The notes under the pieces were generated by a model that saw nothing but the letters and a program-made list of their open reading frames with translations, made no database searches and was not told the DNA's origin. This document shows, in pieces, positions 10,403 to 24,621 of a stretch of 64,000 bases of DNA. Source of the DNA: Nodosilinea foveolarum (GTDB taxonomy: Bacteria > Cyanobacteriota > Cyanobacteriia > Phormidesmidales > Phormidesmidaceae); assembly GCA_003242035.1 (NCBI GenBank), contig QBMC01000004.1, forward strand, positions 1-64,000, given 5' to 3'. Each line of letters starts with the position of its first letter. The stretch's first letter is position 1. The position numbers were made by a program, and so were the translations under genes.

Positions 10403-11335
10403 TTGCGGATGCCGGTGACAAATTTGACAATAGCGGCGGTGGAAGAAGATAGCTTTGCGTCCGGCATCCTTTATTTAGTGGGTACACCGATTGGCAACTT
10501 GGAGGATATGACCTTTCGAGCGGTTAGAGTGCTCAAAGAGGCAGACATGATTGCGGCTGAAGATACCCGGCATACGGGTAAGCTGCTTCAGCATTTTCAA
10601 ATTGAAACGCCGCAGATTAGCTACCACGACCACAATACGCAGCAGCGGATTCCTCAGCTAATTGAGCGGTTGCAAAAGGGAGCGGCGATCGCCCTAGTCA
10701 CCGACGCTGGAATGCCAGGAATCTCCGATCCGGGCTACGAATTGGTCTGTGCCTGTGTAGCTAAGCAAATTACGGTGGTGCCGATTCCAGGGCCTTCGGC
10801 GGTGGTGACAGCGATCGCGGCTGCGGGATTACCGTGCGATCGCTTTGTCTTCGAAGGCTTTTTGCCCAGCAAAGGCAAGTCTAGAAAAGAACGCATCGAA
10901 GCGCTACGCTCAGAGCCTCGCACCGTAGTTTTGTACGAAAGTCCTCACCGGCTGATCAAGACGCTGACAGAGCTAGGCGCGGTTCTCTCTTTGGCGCGTC
11001 CAATTACGCTAGCGAGGGAGCTGACAAAGCGGTATGAGGAGTTTTGGCGGGGGACGATTGGGGAGGCGCTGGCGCACTATGAGACTGTGGTGCCTAAAGG
11101 TGAGTTTACGGTGGCGATCGCCCCTACTCCGCAAACCGCTACTACTCTCTCAGAAGCTGAAATCATTACCGAGCTAAAAAATCTGATTGCTCAAGGCATC
11201 TCTCGAACAGAAGCCAGTAAAAGAATTGCACAACGCACTACGCTCTCTAAGCGCGACATCTATCAAATCTCGATAGAAGTAGATATCTATAGCGTTCTAC
11301 AAAACAAAAGCGGCAAAGAAGAACTGTTGGACTAA
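10403..11335 (+). CDS. rsmI: 16S rRNA (cytidine(1402)-2'-O)-methyltransferase
   Basis: LYLVGTPIGNLEDMTFRAVRVLKEADMIAAEDTRHTGKLLQHF, VTDAGMPGISDPGYELV, VVLYESPHRL. Confidence 0.96.
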   Translation: MRMPVTNLTIAAVEEDSFASGILYLVGTPIGNLEDMTFRAVRVLKEADMIAAEDTRHTGKLLQHFQIETPQISYHDHNTQQRIPQLIERLQKGAAIALVTDAGMPGISDPGYELVCACVAKQITVVPIPGPSAVVTAIAAAGLPCDRFVFEGFLPSKGKSRKERIEALRSEPRTVVLYESPHRLIKTLTELGAVLSLARPITLARELTKRYEEFWRGTIGEALAHYETVVPKGEFTVAIAPTPQTATTLSEAEIITELKNLIAQGISRTEASKRIAQRTTLSKRDIYQISIEVDIYSVLQNKSGKEELLD

Positions 11336-11639
11336 ATAAACCTAGTTTTAGCTTCACTAACACTTAGAGATTCTGTAAACCATATGACTGACGTACCACT
11401 CATGGTGCGACTTTTGATTAGATTCGTAGAAGATACGACAGGTTAATCGCCACAACTTTCACATGAATCTTGTCAGACAATGCCAGGAGATCGACCCGCT
11501 TTCTTAATCCATACTTAGTCTCTGTCAGTTGCGAATTTCGTAAGATGATGTAGCCTTGTGCAGTTTGTCTTTACTACAGATTCCGAAAACCCGTTAAAAA
11601 AAACAAGTTTTAAGCATTTTTGGCTTTGCCTCAAACACT

Positions 11640-12383
11640 ATGACTCTCAGCGAAAAGACTCATCTGAACCTTATTAGCTCTCCTATGCAGGCAGTTGAAG
11701 CCATTCAGTTAGCAGTTGATAATCTGATTATTTTAGACTTTGACGAAACGCTGTTTTTGCGAAATTCTACTGAAGCATATTTAGATGCTATTTACCCGCG
11801 TCCGCTGGGTGCCGTTTACCTCCTGGCGGCTAAGCTCATTCGCCCCTGGCGGTGGTTACCCGCACATCTGAAAGCAGACACTCTTTCAAAGGATTGGTTG
11901 CTCGTTTTGGGGGCAACGCTGCTGTTTCCCTGGACGCTTTTGGTCTGGCGATTTAAGGCTAAACAACTGGCACAGGCGTATTGGAATCAGCCCTTAGTCG
12001 AGGCGATCGCTCGCAATCCCAAGGCGCGAATAGTGGTTGCCACCTTAGGATTTGACTGCGTGGTCAATCCGCTGCTGAAGCATTTGCCACCGGCGATCGC
12101 GCTAAAAGTCGAGCACGACGCCATTACCTGCCGCTTTTGGCAAGGCGCAGCAGATCGGGCTAAAGGCAAGCTAAAAATGGTATCCGCAGTCGTGGGAAAG
12201 ACTGCGCTGGCTGAAGCGGTGGTTGTGACGGATTCTTTGACCGATGCGCCTTTGCTAACGGCTGCGAAAACGCCTTGCCTAGTCGTGTGGCCAGATGCTA
12301 AGTATGTGCCCGCGATGGCAGAGTTTTTTGGAGCGATCGCGACGCTACGAGCAAAGGCTCAAAAGCCTAGTTGGATTGATTAA
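11640..12383 (+). CDS. HAD superfamily hydrolase-like protein
   Basis: DFDETLFLRNS (HAD motif I-like), C-terminal VVTDSLTDAPLL (motif IV-like). Confidence 0.7.
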   Translation: MTLSEKTHLNLISSPMQAVEAIQLAVDNLIILDFDETLFLRNSTEAYLDAIYPRPLGAVYLLAAKLIRPWRWLPAHLKADTLSKDWLLVLGATLLFPWTLLVWRFKAKQLAQAYWNQPLVEAIARNPKARIVVATLGFDCVVNPLLKHLPPAIALKVEHDAITCRFWQGAADRAKGKLKMVSAVVGKTALAEAVVVTDSLTDAPLLTAAKTPCLVVWPDAKYVPAMAEFFGAIATLRAKAQKPSWID

Positions 12384-12483
12384 AGTGTGCGTTCGATGCG
12401 ACCATGCGATCGCTGTGCATCGCTAACGCAATCATCATAGACGACAGTCACTGTAAGATTCACTCAAAACAACTTGACAAAAA

Positions 12484-12500
12484 GTTCTCTTTTTGAGAAC
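12484..12500. promoter_or_regulatory. inverted repeat, candidate HigA operator
   Basis: GTTCTC-TTTTT-GAGAAC located just downstream of TTGACA (12474-12479) and about 90 bp upstream of the HigB-type toxin ORF. Confidence 0.4.
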
Positions 12501-12590
12501 ATATACATATTATAAATTGAGGTTCTGCTAGCGAATTCGTAAATTCTCAATGCAGATTTATAGGAAAAAATATGAACATCAAAATACTTT

Positions 12591-12893
12591 ATGCAAATCA
12601 TTTCGAGAAAGCAATTAAAGTCTTTTGCTACAAGTCATAGAGATGCTAGCCAAGCTCTAGACGATTGGTACAAATTAGCGAACTCCGCAAAGTGGCAAAA
12701 CTTTAGCGAACTTAGAGAAAAGATCGGAGGTGCAGACGTTGCTGGCAAGTTTACTATTTTCAACATCAAAGGAAATAAGTACCGTTTGATTGTCGATATA
12801 CAGTATCAGAAGCAACTAATCTACGTTAAATATGTTTTAACTCACGATGAATATGACAAAGATGAGTGGAAGCGCGACCCCTACTATAAATAG
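12591..12893 (+). CDS. higB: HigB-type toxin (type II toxin-antitoxin, mRNA interferase)
   Basis: 100-aa MQIISRKQLKSFA...DASQALDDWYKLANSAKWQNFSELREKIGGADVAGKFTIFNIKGNKYRLIVDIQYQKQLIYVKYVLTHDEYDKDEW matches the HigB family pattern. Confidence 0.88.
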   Translation: MQIISRKQLKSFATSHRDASQALDDWYKLANSAKWQNFSELREKIGGADVAGKFTIFNIKGNKYRLIVDIQYQKQLIYVKYVLTHDEYDKDEWKRDPYYK

Positions 12894-13284
12894 AGACTCC
12901 TATCGTGATGTGATTACGACCTACTTACCTTTGCCTATAAGGACAGAGGCAGATAATGAAAGGGCGCTCTCTCAGGTAGAGTGCTTGATGGGTCAAGACT
13001 CGCTAACTGCGGCTGAGGGGGACCTTTTAGACCTGCTAGTTCAACTGATTGAACATTTTGAGGAAGCGCACTACGCCTTTCCTCCTGAGATGCAAAGTAC
13101 GCCCCTGAGCATGCTTAAATTTCTAATGGAAAGCAACGATCTCAAGCAAGTAGACCTGATCGGCATTATCGGATCCAAAGGCGTTGTCTCAGAGGTCATC
13201 AACGGAAAAAGGGGACTTAGTAAAAAGATGGCGATCGCGCTAGGTGAACGGTTCAACGTTGATGCAGGCTTATTTTTAGCATGA
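12847..13284 (+). CDS. higA: HigA-type antitoxin with C-terminal HTH
   Basis: Overlaps the toxin 3' end; HTH region NDLKQVDLIGIIGSKGVVSEVINGKRGLSKKMAIALGERFNV; actual start may be the Met at 12862. Confidence 0.85.
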   Translation: MNMTKMSGSATPTINRDSYRDVITTYLPLPIRTEADNERALSQVECLMGQDSLTAAEGDLLDLLVQLIEHFEEAHYAFPPEMQSTPLSMLKFLMESNDLKQVDLIGIIGSKGVVSEVINGKRGLSKKMAIALGERFNVDAGLFLA

Positions 13285-13438
13285 ACAGTTCCTTATAAAA
13301 AGCATGAACCTTTCCATTTCTTCTGCACAAACGACATTTTCCGAAAGCGCCGCTACGGTCTAGATGCCTCGTTCTAGGTGGACGAATATTCGGTGACTCA
13401 CTCAGCAGTTTCGTACGAAATGCAAAAACCCAAATAAA

Positions 13439-13462
13439 AAAGCAGAGCTAATACCCTGCTTT
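13439..13462 (-). terminator. putative terminator of the atp operon
   Basis: On the minus strand AAAGCAG-ggtattagct-CTGCTTT followed by TTTATTT, about 35 bp downstream of the atpG stop. Confidence 0.6.
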
Positions 13463-13495
13463 CCTATCGAAACCATCACAAATTCGGTCTGAGAG

Positions 13496-14449
13496 TTAGC
13501 CTAGAGCGGCTGCACCACCCACCACTTCCAAAATCTCCTGAGTAATCGCGGCCTGACGCGCTTTGTTGTAAGACAACGTTAGCGACTTCATCAGGTCTTT
13601 GGCGTTTTCGCTGGCGCTGTTCATTGCGGTCATTCGAGACGCGAGTTCGCTAGCTGCCGACTCCTGCATGGCTCTCAAAATTTGGTTGTTGAGATACAGC
13701 GGAAGCAGAGCGTCGAGAATCTGAGCCGGGTCTTGCTCAAAGAGCATGTCCTTAGGAAATTCGGTCATGGCAGCTTCGGGAGCGGCTTCACGCTCAACGG
13801 CCAAACGACCATCGCGGCTAGTGAGACGGAAAATCTCGTCGTCTTGCGCTTCCAAACCTTGAGGGTCTAAAGGCAACAAGGTTTGAGTGACCGGCTTATT
13901 GCTAACCAATGACAAAAAGCGGGTGTAAACTAGCTCGACTCTATCCACAGATTCCGAAAGGAACAAAGACAGTAGTTCGTCGGCAATAGTAGTGGCTTCG
14001 TCCGCTGTAGGAATTTGCTCTAAACCCGTGTATTTCGCTGCGACAGGTGCGCTGCGACGCTCAAAGTACTGGATAGCTTTGCGTCCGACTAGGACGTAAG
14101 TATATTCGAGACCTTCGGCCTGTAGCTCTTTGGCTCGGTTTTCAGCGCGGCGAATGACGTTGGCGTTATAGCCACCACATAGACCGCGATCGCCTGACAC
14201 CACTAACAGCGCTACTTTCTGCGCGTCTCGCTGCTGCAACAGCGGCAGGTCGGTTGTATCTTCAAACTTCAAGCGGCTTTGCAACCCGTAAAGCACCTGA
14301 GCCAAACGGTCAGCAAAGGGGCGAGTCGCATTGACCTGAGCCTGCGCGCGGCGTACCTTTGCAGCGGCTACCAGGCGCATTGCTTCCGTAATTTTTCGCG
14401 TGTTTTTGACCGACTGGATGCGATTGCGAATCTGTTTTAAATTTGCCAT
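13496..14449 (-). CDS. atpG: ATP synthase F1 subunit gamma
   Basis: [36 protein letters not shown] and C-terminal [37 protein letters not shown]. Confidence 0.98.
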   Translation of the reverse strand: MANLKQIRNRIQSVKNTRKITEAMRLVAAAKVRRAQAQVNATRPFADRLAQVLYGLQSRLKFEDTTDLPLLQQRDAQKVALLVVSGDRGLCGGYNANVIRRAENRAKELQAEGLEYTYVLVGRKAIQYFERRSAPVAAKYTGLEQIPTADEATTIADELLSLFLSESVDRVELVYTRFLSLVSNKPVTQTLLPLDPQGLEAQDDEIFRLTSRDGRLAVEREAAPEAAMTEFPKDMLFEQDPAQILDALLPLYLNNQILRAMQESAASELASRMTAMNSASENAKDLMKSLTLSYNKARQAAITQEILEVVGGAAALG

Positions 14450-14518
14450 AATTGGGTTCCTCTTCAGGCCACCAGCAATATCCTAATGATATTTCCAACG
14501 GCCCTAGATAATCATCTC

Positions 14519-16033
14519 CTACGCAGCTTTGAACGCCTGTTTGCTCTCACTAATTGCTTCTTCCAACAGCTTAGTCGCGTCGTCAGTTAGCTTTTGAGTG
14601 TTGTTAATCTCATCTACAAACGCTTTCTTGCTGGTGTTGATGTAGCCAATTAGCTCCTCAACGTAGTCAGCAACTTTATCAACTTCAATGTCGTCGAGCT
14701 TACCGTTGATACCCGCGTAGATAACCGCTACCTGCTCGGGCAAAGAGCGAGGAGAATACTGCTTTTGCTTTAGAATCTCGCGCAAGCGCTGACCGCGAGC
14801 AAGCTGGGCCTGCGTCGCTGGGTCTAAGTCAGAAGCAAACTGAGCAAACGCCTGAAGCTCGTCGAACTGGGCCAGCTCCAGCTTCACCTTACCCGCCACT
14901 TTCTTAATGGCCTTGGTTTGCGCCGCAGAGCCTACTCGGGATACCGAGATACCCGCGTTAATCGCAGGGCGCAGACCAGAGTTGAACAGGTCGGAAGAGA
15001 GGAAGATTTGACCGTCAGTAATCGAAATCACGTTGGTAGGGATGTAAGCCGATACGTCGCCTGCTTGGGTTTCAATAATCGGTAGCGCGGTCATGCTGCC
15101 TTCGCCCAATTCAGGACTGAGTTTAGCGGCCCGCTCTAGCAAACGCGAGTGGAGATAGAACACGTCGCCAGGATAAGCTTCGCGACCGGGCGGACGCTTG
15201 AGCAGCAAGGACATCTGACGATAAGCCTGAGCCTGCTTGGTCAAGTCATCATAGATAACCAGTGTCGCTCTGCCTTTATACATGAAGTACTCAGCGATTG
15301 AAGCGCCCGTGTAAGGAGCTAAGTACTGAAGGGCAGCAGGATAGTTAGCGTTTGCAGCAACGACAACGGTATAGTCCATTGCACCGCGCTCTTCTAGAAC
15401 GCCAATTACTTGAGCAACAGAAGATGCTTTTTGACCAATGGCGACATAGACGCAAACAACGTCCTGGCCTGCCTGGTTAAGAATGGTGTCGATGGCGATC
15501 GCAGTCTTACCCGTCTGACGGTCGCCAATAATTAGCTCGCGCTGACCGCGACCGACCGGAATCATCGCGTCAATCGCGGTAATACCCGTCTGCAAAGGCT
15601 CGTATACCGATTTCCGGTCAATAATGCCAGGCGCAGGAGACTCAATCAGGCGAGTTTCGCTCGTGTTGATTTCGCCCTTCCCATCGAGGGGTTCGCCCAG
15701 CGTATTTACTACGCGGCCCAACATCGCATCGCCCACGGGGACAGCCGCAATCTTGCCGGTAGACTTTACCGTGCTGCCTTCTTGAATGCCTATGCCTGTA
15801 CCCATTAGTACCGCACCGACGTTATCTTCTTCCAGGTTCAGTGCAATGCCTGTCGTGCCATCGTCGAACTCAAGAAGTTCGCCAGCCATCGTGTTGTCCA
15901 GGCCATAGATGCGGGCGATGCCGTCACCAATTTGGAGAACCGTACCAACGCTGTCCGCTTTTACTTCCTGGTCATACTGTTCTATCTGCTGCTGAATAAT
16001 GCTGCTAATTTCATCTGGCTTGATGCTAACCAT
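14519..16033 (-). CDS. atpA: ATP synthase F1 subunit alpha
   Basis: [28 protein letters not shown] Walker A; full-length 504 aa. Confidence 0.99.
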   Translation of the reverse strand: MVSIKPDEISSIIQQQIEQYDQEVKADSVGTVLQIGDGIARIYGLDNTMAGELLEFDDGTTGIALNLEEDNVGAVLMGTGIGIQEGSTVKSTGKIAAVPVGDAMLGRVVNTLGEPLDGKGEINTSETRLIESPAPGIIDRKSVYEPLQTGITAIDAMIPVGRGQRELIIGDRQTGKTAIAIDTILNQAGQDVVCVYVAIGQKASSVAQVIGVLEERGAMDYTVVVAANANYPAALQYLAPYTGASIAEYFMYKGRATLVIYDDLTKQAQAYRQMSLLLKRPPGREAYPGDVFYLHSRLLERAAKLSPELGEGSMTALPIIETQAGDVSAYIPTNVISITDGQIFLSSDLFNSGLRPAINAGISVSRVGSAAQTKAIKKVAGKVKLELAQFDELQAFAQFASDLDPATQAQLARGQRLREILKQKQYSPRSLPEQVAVIYAGINGKLDDIEVDKVADYVEELIGYINTSKKAFVDEINNTQKLTDDATKLLEEAISESKQAFKAA

Positions 16034-16117
16034 GAGGACTCGTACTCACTACCGATATAAACTACAAAAACTTTTAAATGCTCGTTCGTTAAACACTCGT
16101 AAAACAAGAGACGAGGC

Positions 16118-16666
16118 TTAAGACACGCCGAGCTGTAACCCAATGCGGCGAAGCTGTCCGCGAATGCTGGCGTCCAATACCTTAGAGCCAATTTTAACGA
16201 TCACCCCACCAATCAAATCAGGATCGACCGTTGAGGCTAGCTCAACGGACTTCGCCTCAGTCATGTTCTGAACTTTTTGGCGCACCGTTTCTTTTTGCTC
16301 GTCGCTCAGCTCAACGGCGGAAATCACCTCAGCTAGCACCGTCTGCTTCAGCTCGCGCACCAAAGCCTGAAACGATTCAAAGATAGGCTGAACTAGCGCA
16401 ATGCGGCCTTTGTCTACCAGCAGCATCATAAAGTTCTTCATCTGCGGGTTGGCATCGTCGCCTAGCACCTTGTTAATGACGCCTCTTTTCGCTTCTTTGT
16501 CAGCAATCGGATTTGCGAGAAAAGCAGAGAGTTCGTCCGATCCTTTCAACAGGTTCAAGAAGTCGCCTGCTGTCTGACTCAGCTCGTCAACGCTGTTTTT
16601 TGACTGGGCAATAGACAGAAGTGCTTGCGCATAGGGAGCCGCAACCTCTGAAGTAGCAATACTCAT
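16118..16666 (-). CDS. atpH: ATP synthase F1 subunit delta
   Basis: Position in operon and DPDLIGGVIVKIGSKVLDASIRGQLRRI C-terminal motif. Confidence 0.97.
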   Translation of the reverse strand: MSIATSEVAAPYAQALLSIAQSKNSVDELSQTAGDFLNLLKGSDELSAFLANPIADKEAKRGVINKVLGDDANPQMKNFMMLLVDKGRIALVQPIFESFQALVRELKQTVLAEVISAVELSDEQKETVRQKVQNMTEAKSVELASTVDPDLIGGVIVKIGSKVLDASIRGQLRRIGLQLGVS

Positions 16667-16677
16667 TGATAACTCTC

Positions 16678-17202
16678 CTAATCCTTTAGCTGGGCGATGC
16701 TTTGGTCAATTAGCTGGGACTGCTTGCCGTCGTTAAGGACTTGGGGTAGGCGCGATCGCACTTTCTCCATAGCCATTTCAGACACGCGCCGACGCAATTC
16801 CTGCATTACCTTCTCTTGCTGAGAGGTTAAATCTTGAGCCGCAGATGCCTTCAGGCGCTCCACGTCTTTTGCCGACTGATCCAACACTGCTTGACGAGCC
16901 ACTTCTGCATTGGTCTTCGCGTCTGCCCTGATTTTCTCTGCTTCTTTTTTAGCCATTTGCAGCTTTTGCTGTTGCTCAGCCAAAGAAGACGCAGCCTTTT
17001 TCTGCCGCGCCTCCGCCTCTGTAATTGCTTTTTCAATCGCCTCACGACGCTCCTGGAGCTTACTGCCCAAAAAGTCGCGACCGAAGTAAAAAAGGACGCC
17101 AATAATGATGATCAGGTTAATCAGGTTCGTTTCGAGAATGTCGAAATTCAACCCAAATCCTTTTGTTTCAGAGGCCAGCAGCCCCAACGCTTCCGTGAAC
17201 AC
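16678..17202 (-). CDS. atpF: ATP synthase F0 subunit b
   Basis: N-terminal TM ([31 protein letters not shown]) and long coiled coil; operon position. Confidence 0.97.
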   Translation of the reverse strand: MFTEALGLLASETKGFGLNFDILETNLINLIIIIGVLFYFGRDFLGSKLQERREAIEKAITEAEARQKKAASSLAEQQQKLQMAKKEAEKIRADAKTNAEVARQAVLDQSAKDVERLKASAAQDLTSQQEKVMQELRRRVSEMAMEKVRSRLPQVLNDGKQSQLIDQSIAQLKD

Positions 17203-17244
17203 TTTCGATACCTATACTGCTTCGTCTCTTGCCTTGTCTTGGTG

Positions 17245-17733
17245 TTAGGCCACTGAACCCAGCAGCTTGCCTAGAATCTGATCGCTCAAAGAATCAACTT
17301 TCTGCTCAAGCTGGCTCATCGCCGCTGCTTTTTGCTCGTCTAATTCTTTCTGCACCTGTTCGCGCTGAGCGGCAGCCTCTTGTTGAGCATCCGCCTGTTT
17401 TTGAGACGCAATTTGCTGAGCTTCGGCCTGAGCCTGCTCAATTACGCTACGCGCTGCCTTGCGGGTATCCGCCAAAGACTGCTCGTACTCAGTAGCCAGC
17501 TTCTCAGCTTTTGCCAAACGCTCCTGGGCATTTGCTTTGGTGCTTCTAACGTAAGCGTCGCGCTCGTCGATAGCATTCCCCAAAGGCTTATAAAAGATGG
17601 CATTGAGCACAGCCATCAAGATCAAAAACTGAATGGCCATCAAAGGCAGCGTGGCATCTAGGTCAAATAACCCGCCCGCTTCTTCGGTCGCTTCTACAGC
17701 TTCAACCGCTAGTAATGTCAGTCCCGTCCACAT
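17245..17733 (-). CDS. ATP synthase F0 subunit b'
   Basis: [42 protein letters not shown] plus coiled coil; operon position (atpF2/atpG' in other nomenclatures). Confidence 0.96.
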   Translation of the reverse strand: MWTGLTLLAVEAVEATEEAGGLFDLDATLPLMAIQFLILMAVLNAIFYKPLGNAIDERDAYVRSTKANAQERLAKAEKLATEYEQSLADTRKAARSVIEQAQAEAQQIASQKQADAQQEAAAQREQVQKELDEQKAAAMSQLEQKVDSLSDQILGKLLGSVA

Positions 17734-17789
17734 GATGTTTCTCTTAAATCTTGTTATTAACGCCTATTAACGCTCATCTGCACAGCGAA

Positions 17790-17820
17790 GTGGGGCCAAA
17801 GAACATGTCCTTAGCCCCAC
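17790..17820 (-). other. strong intra-operon hairpin directly 3' of atpE
   Basis: Minus strand GTGGGGCTAAGGA-catgt-TCTTTGGCCCCAC: about 13 pairs including wobbles; 9 nt after the atpE stop; no T-run follows. Confidence 0.65.
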
Positions 17821-17828
17821 ACTAGGCG

Positions 17829-18104
<276 letters not shown>

Positions 18105-18285
18105 TCAAAGCTCTTCAGAAAACGTGGCTGTCTTAAATCAGCCGGATTAACTGAGAGCAAATAAGAGTGAGATTAATGAGAGTCTCTATCTCTCAAGTTC
18201 GTATTAATCGAAGACCGCTTAAAAAGTCTCTGATTCAACGCGTCTAAGTCAAAAATAGACTTACAAAAACAAACCTATTGCCTTT

Positions 18286-19017
18286 TTAGTGCCCTTCCAT
18301 TGCTTCACCGATATAGGCAGCGGCTAAGGTCGCAAAAATCAATGCCTGGATTGCGCTAGTGAACAAACCCAGAACCATTACCGGCAAGGGGACAAATAAG
18401 GGGACAAGAAGGACAAGTACGGCAACCACTAGCTCGTCTGCCAGGATGTTTCCAAAAAGTCGGAAGCTGAGCGAGAGCGGCTTGGTGAAGTCCTCAAGAA
18501 TGTTAATCGGTAGCAGGATGGGCGTAGGCTCGATGTACTTGGCAAAGTAGCCTAAGCCGCGCTTGCGGAAACCTGCGTAGAAATAGGCCAGTGAAGTCAA
18601 CAGTGCCAGCGCAACGGTTGTATTAATGTCGTTAGTCGGTGCGGCTAGCTCGCCGCCTGGAATGTGGATCAGCTTCCAGGGAATGAGGGCGCCTGACCAG
18701 TTAGAGACAAAGATGAACAGGAAAAGCGTACCGACGAAAGGCACCCAGGGGCGATATTCTTTCTCACCAATTTGATCCTTAGCTAGGTCGCGAATGAAGT
18801 CTAGCGCGTACTCCATGAAGTTCTGAAGCCCCGATGGAATGCGCTCTATCTTACGGGTTGCTAGAAAAGCAACGCCTATCAGAAGGGCCGATACGAACCA
18901 GGAAACTATGAAGACCTGACCGTGGAGCTTCAATCCGCCGATGTGCCAGTAGTAGTGCTGACCCACTTCTAACTTGGCTAGAAGCGAAGGATTCAAGAGT
19001 TGAAAGGTGTTTAGCAT
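18286..19017 (-). CDS. atpB: ATP synthase F0 subunit a
   Basis: [47 protein letters not shown]-terminus. Confidence 0.98.
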   Translation of the reverse strand: MLNTFQLLNPSLLAKLEVGQHYYWHIGGLKLHGQVFIVSWFVSALLIGVAFLATRKIERIPSGLQNFMEYALDFIRDLAKDQIGEKEYRPWVPFVGTLFLFIFVSNWSGALIPWKLIHIPGGELAAPTNDINTTVALALLTSLAYFYAGFRKRGLGYFAKYIEPTPILLPINILEDFTKPLSLSFRLFGNILADELVVAVLVLLVPLFVPLPVMVLGLFTSAIQALIFATLAAAYIGEAMEGH

Positions 19018-19141
19018 CGCCGTTTGGAGTCTCTGTTATGTCTGCGTTGAAACGTTCTACTTCGAGGAACTACATTCAAAAAATGAGCGGTTGAGAACTG
19101 AAGCTGTAGCGATGATTACCGATTTTGGAGAGTCAATCGCT

Positions 19142-19678
19142 TTATGTTCGTCCTGGCTGCGGTAAGGCATACGTCCAAAGGACAAACGTAATGAGCGCTG
19201 CTTTGTAGGTTAGAAAGCCTAGAAAAACAGGCAGTACCGCTAGCTGATTCCACTGAGTGGCTACCACCAGTACGCCAATGAGAATAGCCAATCGTCCGCT
19301 GCTCGACTTAGGATTACTTCGACCGATACGGCCGACACTTCTTGCCAACATCCGCAAATACACCACGCCGGTACAGGCACCCAATAGATAGTTTAGTGCG
19401 ATGTTGAGCGAATAAAAGTACCAGACAAAGCCAAATATTACGAGACTAAAAGCAATCGTTAGCTGAAGTAAGTCTTGCTGTAGCTTGTAATAATCTTCCA
19501 TGGCCGTCTCAGAGGGCGGCGGCAGGATTATTTCAGGCTTGGTCGGCTCTATCTCAAGAACTGATTGCTCAATGTCTGAGGGAGAGTCGGCCGGTACGGT
19601 TGGAGTCTCGATGGGTCCTTGGGCAGATGTTTCTTGAGCGAAAGTCACAGTTGCAGAACGCGGAGAAAAGTTCGTCAA
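19142..19678 (-). CDS. atpI: ATP synthase accessory protein AtpI (Atp1)
   Basis: First gene of the atp operon, multiple TMs, YKLQQDLLQLTIAFSLVIFGFVWYFYSLNIALNYLLGACTGVVYLRML. Confidence 0.85.
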   Translation of the reverse strand: MTNFSPRSATVTFAQETSAQGPIETPTVPADSPSDIEQSVLEIEPTKPEIILPPPSETAMEDYYKLQQDLLQLTIAFSLVIFGFVWYFYSLNIALNYLLGACTGVVYLRMLARSVGRIGRSNPKSSSGRLAILIGVLVVATQWNQLAVLPVFLGFLTYKAALITFVLWTYALPQPGRT

Positions 19679-19776
19679 ACCAGTCGGTTATGGGCAGCGT
19701 TAACTGCGTCAAACCAAGGGCAATCATATCACGGCAATAATACTTATAAAAAAAGTTTTGGCCGCAGTAGCATGGG

Positions 19777-21042
19777 CTACTGCTCGACAGGTGTGAGCAT
19801 AATTAGCTGCTTGGACTGGAGAACTCGCACCCCTTCTAAGTCCAATCCAGTGCCTTCTAATGCGGCAGATACTGTGCGATCGCCCTCACAATTCTGCATA
19901 AACGCAAACTCCTCATCGCTGAGCGAAACCACCTGATAGTCATAGTTGAAGAAGCTTTTGCTAGGCCAACCTTCAATACAGCGATGGCGTTCTGGGATGG
20001 CATTCATCAAGGTCTCGTCATTTTTCCAGTCGGTTTTTTCGAGCGGCGGTCGCGCCACAAAAAATTCGTAATGGGTCAGGTCTGGATCGAGCACTTCGAT
20101 GAGGCGATAGCGATCGCGATCGGACAATTTGGCGGCCCTAGCCATCAAATCTGGCGCAGCCCCAACCAGCCGATTTAAGTCCCAGTACTGCGGATTTGAG
20201 AAACCCACAAAGTCTAATCCTGACGCCTCAACCAAATCGAACAGCGTGTTTACGTTGTAGTCGATCTCTTGTGGATGCACGTACATATCTGCAAAGCATT
20301 CGTCGCGCTTGTTCTCCATAGACCAGCGGGTTTCCTCGCGCTTTCTCAGTCGGTTTTGATCAGGCAGCGTAGAGAATAAGGTGCGGCCTATCTGTACGCC
20401 GTCTTTGTAGTCGCCGCGCTGGTTGCCTTGGAGAAGAGCGATCGCCTCTTGCGTTAGCTGAATCTCGAACCGCCCTAGCTCTGCATAGACGAAAATATGC
20501 AGAATCCCACCGGGCTTCAGCTTTTTAGCCAGCGCCTGAATGCCTCGAATCGGGTCCGGCATGTGGTGCAGTACGCCGACGCAATTGATTAAATCGAACT
20601 CACCCGGCACCTGTTCGACATCATATATAGAGAGATTGTGGAAGGTGACGCGATTTGCGCCGGAGCGCTGGCATCTTTCTGTAGCAACTGCGATCGCCCC
20701 CGCGCTCAAGTCAATCCCAATCACCTCAGCCTCGAAGTTCAAATGCACTAAATACTCCGTGCCTACCCCAGTTCCACAGCCCGCGTCTAGAATTCGAACT
20801 TTATCCGTTTGAGGTCTTCGCCCTGTGCAAAAACTATAGGCAGACGGCCAGTGCCAGCGCCAGTTGTAGCCAGGTGGAGCCTCATCTAGCATCGGCTCTG
20901 GCGGAAAAGGGTAGGTATCGTAAAGCTTGGCGACTGCCGAACTTACTGCTGTCTGAGAATCCGACTTAGCAACAGGACTTACCGCCGCGTCTGCCAGATT
21001 GCGAGCAGGATTAATAGGAGCTATCGAAGAGGGGTCAGCCAT
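19777..21042 (-). CDS. class I SAM-dependent methyltransferase
   Basis: VRILDAGCGTGVGTEYLVHL, EVIGIDLSAGAI, FDLINCVGVLHHMPDP motifs. Confidence 0.9.
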   Translation of the reverse strand: MADPSSIAPINPARNLADAAVSPVAKSDSQTAVSSAVAKLYDTYPFPPEPMLDEAPPGYNWRWHWPSAYSFCTGRRPQTDKVRILDAGCGTGVGTEYLVHLNFEAEVIGIDLSAGAIAVATERCQRSGANRVTFHNLSIYDVEQVPGEFDLINCVGVLHHMPDPIRGIQALAKKLKPGGILHIFVYAELGRFEIQLTQEAIALLQGNQRGDYKDGVQIGRTLFSTLPDQNRLRKREETRWSMENKRDECFADMYVHPQEIDYNVNTLFDLVEASGLDFVGFSNPQYWDLNRLVGAAPDLMARAAKLSDRDRYRLIEVLDPDLTHYEFFVARPPLEKTDWKNDETLMNAIPERHRCIEGWPSKSFFNYDYQVVSLSDEEFAFMQNCEGDRTVSAALEGTGLDLEGVRVLQSKQLIMLTPVEQ

Positions 21043-21352
21043 GCGCGATTATTCTCGACTTAAACTACTTACAAAATATTGATCTTGATCGTCATCTAGA
21101 TCGTCTCACTAGCATCCCTTAGCCAGATGCCTTTGGCGAAACTCAACAAAATCAAACTTTATAAAACTTATCTCTACTCTCAGCAAGCGACAGCATCTTC
21201 TATGATTTCAAAAGAGAACTTTGCTCATTAAGAGAGAACTTTTCACCGGGATCACGACCTTTAGCTCTATCAATACGGTTCTTAACAATCAAGTATTGCC
21301 CTTTCCAAATCGTCCTACTCTGGAAAATACAGCTTTTAGGTAACGAGTCTAA

Positions 21353-24082
<2,730 letters not shown>

Positions 24083-24124
24083 GTCTGCTAGCTCTCTTAG
24101 TCAGTAATCTTTGTGAGTAAGCGA

Positions 24125-24166
24125 CACAGGGAGGATACGCACCCGCTGCATATTCTCCCTGTGCTT
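24125..24166 (+). terminator. hairpin after apcE (attenuator/terminator candidate)
   Basis: CACAGGGAG-gatacgcacccgctgcatatt-CTCCCTGTG stem in the apcE-apcA spacer. Confidence 0.5.
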
Positions 24167-24621
24167 TGCTTCGTCTACCAATCTGTTCTTTCTATCTAAC
24201 CCGTCCTCTGAACCTTCTATTTGTCCGGGTGCGTTCTTCAGACAAAACTGAGGAAAGTTATTACGAAATATTGCTGAAGCGCGAAGAAGGTTAGCAGAAT
24301 ACCGGAAAATATTTACGGAAGGTAGTTGAGCTAAACAAGATTAGCGCTTGCTCGAAGGTTCTTGCAAAAGCAGGACTTTTGGCTGTAGGACTCCGAACTG
24401 AGATCTTGTTTGCTTGCAAGCAGAATTAAAGTTTGAAAAGTTTTTACAGCAGGCCGTCCGTCAGCCGTCATACTATGTCCAAGGGCATATGGCTTAGCGC
24501 CTTATCGCCTATGGGCTATCTTTGAATGTCCTGACTAAAGCTCAACTATTTGATATTTGAAAGCCATGTAAATCCATTGAGTTGGACTTTATCTGGCCTA
24601 TTCTTTCGGAGGAATCCATTA

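Noticed and set aside
16834-17256. 140-aa plus-strand ORF
   Set aside because: Lies wholly antisense to atpF; translation is Cys/Phe/Leu/Arg-rich with no domain.
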